From the NCBI RefSeq assembly GCF_964204645.1, contig NC_134035.1, forward strand, positions 11,637,951 to 11,701,950: DNA of 64,000 nucleotides, read 5' to 3'. The notes below the pieces were generated by a model. It did not search any database. It was not told the origin of the DNA and saw only the letters and a program-made list of their open reading frames with translations. The stretch is from Tubulanus polymorphus. Its lineage: Eukaryota; Nemertea; Palaeonemertea; Tubulaniformes; Tubulanidae. The position numbers and the translations under genes were made by a program. Shown piece after piece: positions 60,208 to 64,000 of the stretch; the first letter of the stretch is position 1, and every line of letters begins with the position of its first letter.

Positions 60208-60433
60208 TACCGGTGTAAATACGGCCTGAAATGATTTCGGATAAGACTCTGAAACTTTCAATAATAATCCGTTATATTTCGGAGGATGATGATATTAACA
60301 GTAATAAAGTACTTCCTCGTGATTCACAGCATCTGAATGTTGTGTGTGTGTTTACGTACGGAATAGTCAATCTATTTCTTTGACCTGGTTTCTGATATAT
60401 CCTGGTAATCAACACAACGAGAGGCCAAACAAA

Positions 60434-60538
60434 ATGTCAGTCTCTGAAAAAAATGTGCCGCAGTTGCTGATGGCGTTGCTGAAAGATTTGAGATATGGGC
60501 CGAAATGCCAGCTGGGGCGCATTCAGGGGGACTTGGGG
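60434..60538 (+). CDS. Weak candidate first exon, unidentified
   Basis: An ATG in good context (AACAAAATGT) opens 35 codons (MSVSEKNVPQLLMALLKDLR, then YGPKCQLGRIQGDL). A GTGAGA donor could end it just before the in-frame TGA. The next acceptor (GTGCATTTCAG at 60600) reads only a few codons to a stop. It may be a 5' UTR feature or chance. Confidence 0.2.
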
Positions 60539-60696
60539 TGAGACATCCATCAATTTGTAGTGCCCTTTTTCGTTTTGTCAATAACATGGTGCATTTCAGT
60601 GGGGAGTGCGCCTGATATTGCATTTTTTCGACTACGAATCCTTTGGGATCAAGATCGGGCCAAAAATACGCATATTATCGTCGTATAAATTTGACT

Positions 60697-60742
60697 GTAG
60701 GAAGTGTTCAGGAATGTGTCCAGGAATGTGTTCAGGAATGTT
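60697..60742 (+). repeat. GTTCAGGAAT short tandem repeat
   Basis: Three to four copies of GT(G)TTCAGGAATGT at about 14-bp spacing. Confidence 0.7.
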
Positions 60743-60969
60743 AGAATTGCCAGTAATGGTGGTTATTTATTTCTAAGCTCTTTAAATTTTGATTAAGATT
60801 CAGACATTGATACTTTGTTGACAAAACACTGTTGACCTGTGTTGAATATTGACAGACCATATCGCGGTACGATACGAATTTCGAGCCGCCGAAATGAAAT
60901 CGCGCCAAGTGCGAAATTCGCATGACGTGCCCTTTTAGATAGCGATGGCCTGATTAATCACAATCGAAC

Positions 60970-60980
60970 ATTTTATATAA
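60970..60980 (+). promoter_or_regulatory. TATA-like sequence upstream of the secreted-protein gene
   Basis: ATTTTATATAATAA lies about 80 bp before the start codon at 61055, and an ACGTCA half-site follows at about 61015. A motif match only. Confidence 0.3.
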
Positions 60981-61054
60981 TAATGTACATACATAAGAGG
61001 GATATAATATGATAACGTCATATTGAAGTTCAACGCAGGATAAATCAGAGCAAA

Positions 61055-63714
61055 ATGTCGCGATCAGTACTGTTCCTGATCGTTGGTTTAGCCGCCGGAT
61101 GCAATGGCCTTTTCTTCGGACGTAAGTGTAATACACTGTAATATACCCTTAGCATGGTGATGCTTATCGCCACTAATCGACTGATATCAATGCCAAAACT
61201 TTTGCGTTCGTGTTTTTGCAGGTCGTAATCCAGATTGGGACAATTTAAAAGGTAATTTGATCCATCGATATAACAGTATTGTCTCTAATTAGTTAAATAA
61301 GCTATTATCCACTACATCATCAACATCTTGCGTTCTTGGGTTACGCAATGATCGAGAATCTTAACCTTATGAACTCTGTTCCGCGACTATGAGTATACGT
61401 ATCTCCAACTCTTACCATCTATTCTTCAATGTGACAAAAAAACATCAAGAACCCTCTTTGACTTGTGTCGTAAAGTTCTTCAATTACTTTTTCTGCAACT
61501 TCTAAGACTTGCACCCGAAACAATTCATATGTCATGTAAATATTTGAAGCATATTTCACCTGTTTGTGTATCTGCAAAATCAGTATATTTGTGACGATCT
61601 CATGTTCTCACATTGATTTACGTTGATTTTAGTAACATGGGGTATCAACCCGTTGACCAGTTTTAAATCTCAACCACGAACTATCGACGACGCCAAATCG
61701 GAAGGCTACACGACCACTGATGGAGACGCTTGTAAATCAAGTCGGTAGAAAAAAACCGTGCCATAAAATTCGTGCTTTAACTTTCGATTTTTCTTGTTTG
61801 AAATATGATCGTTTCTTTTTACTAGACGGTTATCTTATAGACCATAAATATTTTCTTAATTTGTGCGTCAATAGTCGATCGATTTCATTCGTGGAAAAAT
61901 AGCGAATAACGTTTAGAATTACAGGGTGTGATATCTCTCCCTTTTTATTTTCACTTTCCAAGATGGCACTTATCGTGGCGTGCGATATTTCCTAAATAAT
62001 GACCCGGCGCTTATGCTGCTGTTTGACAAAAACGGTTTCATCGCTGGCATCCAATCAGGGGTAAGTCTATGAACAATTAGAATAATTTTTCTTTTCTTCT
62101 TTGTGATACGAAAACCCTAAATCGATGATATTTATAATGTTCTTTTATTGTTAGATTGGTTATTATCCGACAGTTTCTGAATTTATTTAAATCCCGAAAT
62201 TTTTCGATAATAATTCATCTTCTACACTGAAGGGGATTACATAACTTATTATTTGTAATAATTTATTTAATATCAAGAGAATCTCTGTATCGTGGTTCTA
62301 AATGAATTTTTCAGCATGCGGATTTCTATATTTATCCATAGGTTCCCAAAAACAGTGATCCGGTGTTTCCATCGCCTCAACTGAAATTCAAAGGCATGCT
62401 GGTCGAAGAGTCTGACAAATACACTCAAACCTTCTATTTCACTCATCCAGGTACGTCATGAAACATGCGGCCATTTTCGTCCAATGAAAATAAATTAAAA
62501 TCGTATGTTTGAATATAGAAGTCAGATTTCCGTTATCGCCCACATCTTTTCAAAACTTTCACAATTTACGAGTTATCAAAATACAAAGTAATCAATTCGT
62601 GAACATGAACAATACATCGGAAGCAAAATTGAAAGCGTCTATCAAAAACCACTTTGATTACATAACTTTCTGCAATGAGATTAGGAGGACTTAATTCTTT
62701 TGCAGATAAAATTTGTAGTACAGGCAGAACGCAGGCGGAATTTGATAGGGATGGAACCGGCAAAACTCTATTCATGCAGATGGGTCCCAATCCGTCGACT
62801 AACTTGATGCTAATTCCATACCTTCAAGCGGATATGGACAGAACTCAATGGACGAAGGGAAAATGTTTCGTATCGATGGGTATGGACACGTATCTTTTCC
62901 CATTCTTGAAACTTGAATACTTTTCATTTAAATCTAAATCGATGCGGGGAATTTCCCACATCACCCCGTATTTTTACGCATCCCTATCTTTCCACATGAT
63001 GAATCGAGATATATTTCTAACACGTTTAGGTATGCATTACTGGTACGACATCTCAACCGATATGAACTGCGATAACTTCTTACCAGCTTTCATGCTGTAC
63101 AACAAGGGACGACTGAACGGATTTGGATTCGCGTTCAACACTGATATAAAATCGTCGAGATATGAACACCCGTCGCGGTCGGTATTCGGGGTAAGCGGGC
63201 TATATATGATTCCATTCTCCCTCGGCAGGGATTCGAACCTGATTGCATTGAAACTGCCTGCCTAATTAGCCCGAATACGCACAGCTCAAATGATGGCATT
63301 CTTTATACCGAATCATAACTTACGTTTCATTTTAGCCCGGGTTTTTCCATTTATAGTTTATCTGTGAAATACATGTATGCCCCTGCAATTACAACAGGCA
63401 ATCTGGTTGGCCGCGTCGTTTGCGTGCGGCTAATCTGCGCATGAAGGTGCGCACTCGGGCTAATCAGGCAGGGGTTCCTACACCGTGTCTGAATCTCGCA
63501 ATGTCATCAGCTCCGAATCCGTGGCCGAGGAGGATGTCGGCTGATTCGGGAATCCAAAAAGGTTTGTCTCAGCGTTTTCAATATTAACGATTTATTTCGT
63601 GATTTTCAGCGCTTTTTAAAACCTGTTCCTCAGTGTTTATACGACAGAGCTAAGAATGGATTCACAACAATGCACGTCTATTTGGATTCGTGGCCGCGGT
63701 TGAACTCGTGCTAG
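61055..63714 (+). CDS. Secreted protein of an uncharacterised invertebrate-type family
   Basis: Eight exons: 61055-61121, 61222-61251, 61633-61731, 61963-62060, 62342-62450, 62706-62879, 63030-63190 and 63610-63714. Phases agree throughout, giving about 280 residues. A signal peptide (MSRSVLFLIVGLAAGCNG) is followed by NPDWDNLK, VTWGINPLTSFKSQPRT, LLFDKNGFIAGIQSGVPKN, KICSTGRTQAEFDRDGTG, TQWTKGKCFVSMGMHYWY, LYNKGRLNGFGFAFN, KSSRYEHPSRSVFG and a final exon with PVPQCLYDRAKNGF ending PRLNSC. Five cysteines outside the leader suggest disulphides. There is no transmembrane segment or GPI tail. I know of no function. The donor of exon 3 (T|GTAAAT at 61732) is the least certain. The alternative GTAGAA at 61745 breaks the frame. 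Intron 6 is in frame and stop-free. Confidence 0.8.
63229..63282 (-). repeat. tRNA-like SINE head (A- and B-box-like)
   Basis: On the minus strand GGTTCGAATCC (a perfect B-box) lies about 35 nt after GGGCTAATTAGG (A-box-like). The spacing is short for a tRNA and the arms do not fold into a cloverleaf, so this is a SINE relic rather than a gene. It lies in the last intron of the secreted-protein gene. Confidence 0.45.
63257..63472. repeat. 26-bp inverted repeat pair
   Basis: 63257-63282 and 63447-63472 are reverse complements with three mismatches (GTGCGCACTCGGGCTAATCA in the right arm). They are separated by 164 bp. Confidence 0.75.
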
Positions 63715-63857
63715 AGACCGCAGTGAGCTGTGTATCAGCAAAAATCGGCAGACATGGTTTGAGAATCTAAATATACTTGTTTTCATGTTTTCTAGTTAGA
63801 TTTTCGTATTGAGGTCGATAATATATATTGATAATTAGAGCTTATGCAATTTAGACC

Positions 63858-63863
<6 letters not shown>

Positions 63864-63891
<28 letters not shown>
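63864..63891. repeat. (TA)n short microsatellite
   Basis: About fourteen TA units in the 3' region of the secreted-protein gene. Confidence 0.9.
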
Positions 63892-63970
63892 ATCAGACCA
63901 TATATACTATAATCAATTCATAATTGTTTGATCTTTAATCTAATTCATAATTGCTAATGTACAAAATGAA

Positions 63971-63976
63971 AATAAA
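63971..63976 (+). terminator. Possible poly(A) signal of the secreted-protein gene
   Basis: AATAAA, about 257 nt past the stop codon, near the window end. Confidence 0.45.
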
Positions 63977-64000
63977 TTATTCCTTATGAAACTGTGTTTT

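Noticed and set aside
60372..60623. Minus-strand open frame opposite the 60434 candidate
   Set aside because: No splice-consistent link to the Ly6 gene and no motif. Probably upstream non-coding sequence.
63229..63282. tRNA gene on the minus strand
   Set aside because: B-box present, but A-box spacing is short and acceptor, D and anticodon arms do not pair. Kept only as a SINE-like relic.

Overview
This is animal (metazoan) nuclear DNA. Its coding regions are split into short exons with GT-AG borders. It carries orthologues of metazoan genes and many small transposon relics and simple repeats. Gene content and the repeat types (TTAA- and TA-flanked MITEs, hAT-like GGGGCC elements, hammerhead-like repeats) suggest a marine invertebrate, probably a lophotrochozoan. 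I cannot name the species.

The right half (33.2-64 kb) holds four genes whose exons I could chain with matching intron phases. (1) Minus strand, 33.4-52.6 kb: a 34-exon BAZ1B/WSTF orthologue of about 1614 residues with WAC, DDT, WHIM, two PHD fingers, an AT-hook and a bromodomain. (2) Plus strand, 53.0-55.9 kb: SSBP1, the mitochondrial single-stranded DNA-binding protein, divergent from BAZ1B across about 410 bp with E2F-like and ETS-like sites. (3) Minus strand, 58.7-60.2 kb: a GPI-anchored Ly6/three-finger protein with ten cysteines. (4) Plus strand, 61.1-63.7 kb: an eight-exon secreted protein of about 280 residues with no function I recognise. Between (2) and (3) lies a 109-bp-period satellite made almost entirely of a CACGTG (E-box) motif.

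The left half (1-33 kb) is gene-poor. I found only isolated exon-like segments with good splice borders (about 0.2, 15.1, 16.1, 20.9 and 29.2 kb), which may be exons of genes with very long introns. None could be identified. The rest is AT-rich intergenic or intronic DNA with a 273-bp (TA)n tract, (GGGA)n, (CCCGA)n and GACA/GACG arrays, and several MITE families that recur in the BAZ1B introns.

BAZ1B is a chromatin-remodelling and DNA-damage factor and SSBP1 a mitochondrial replication factor. Their shared promoter fits housekeeping, proliferation-linked expression. The Ly6 and secreted genes look like independent single-gene units.
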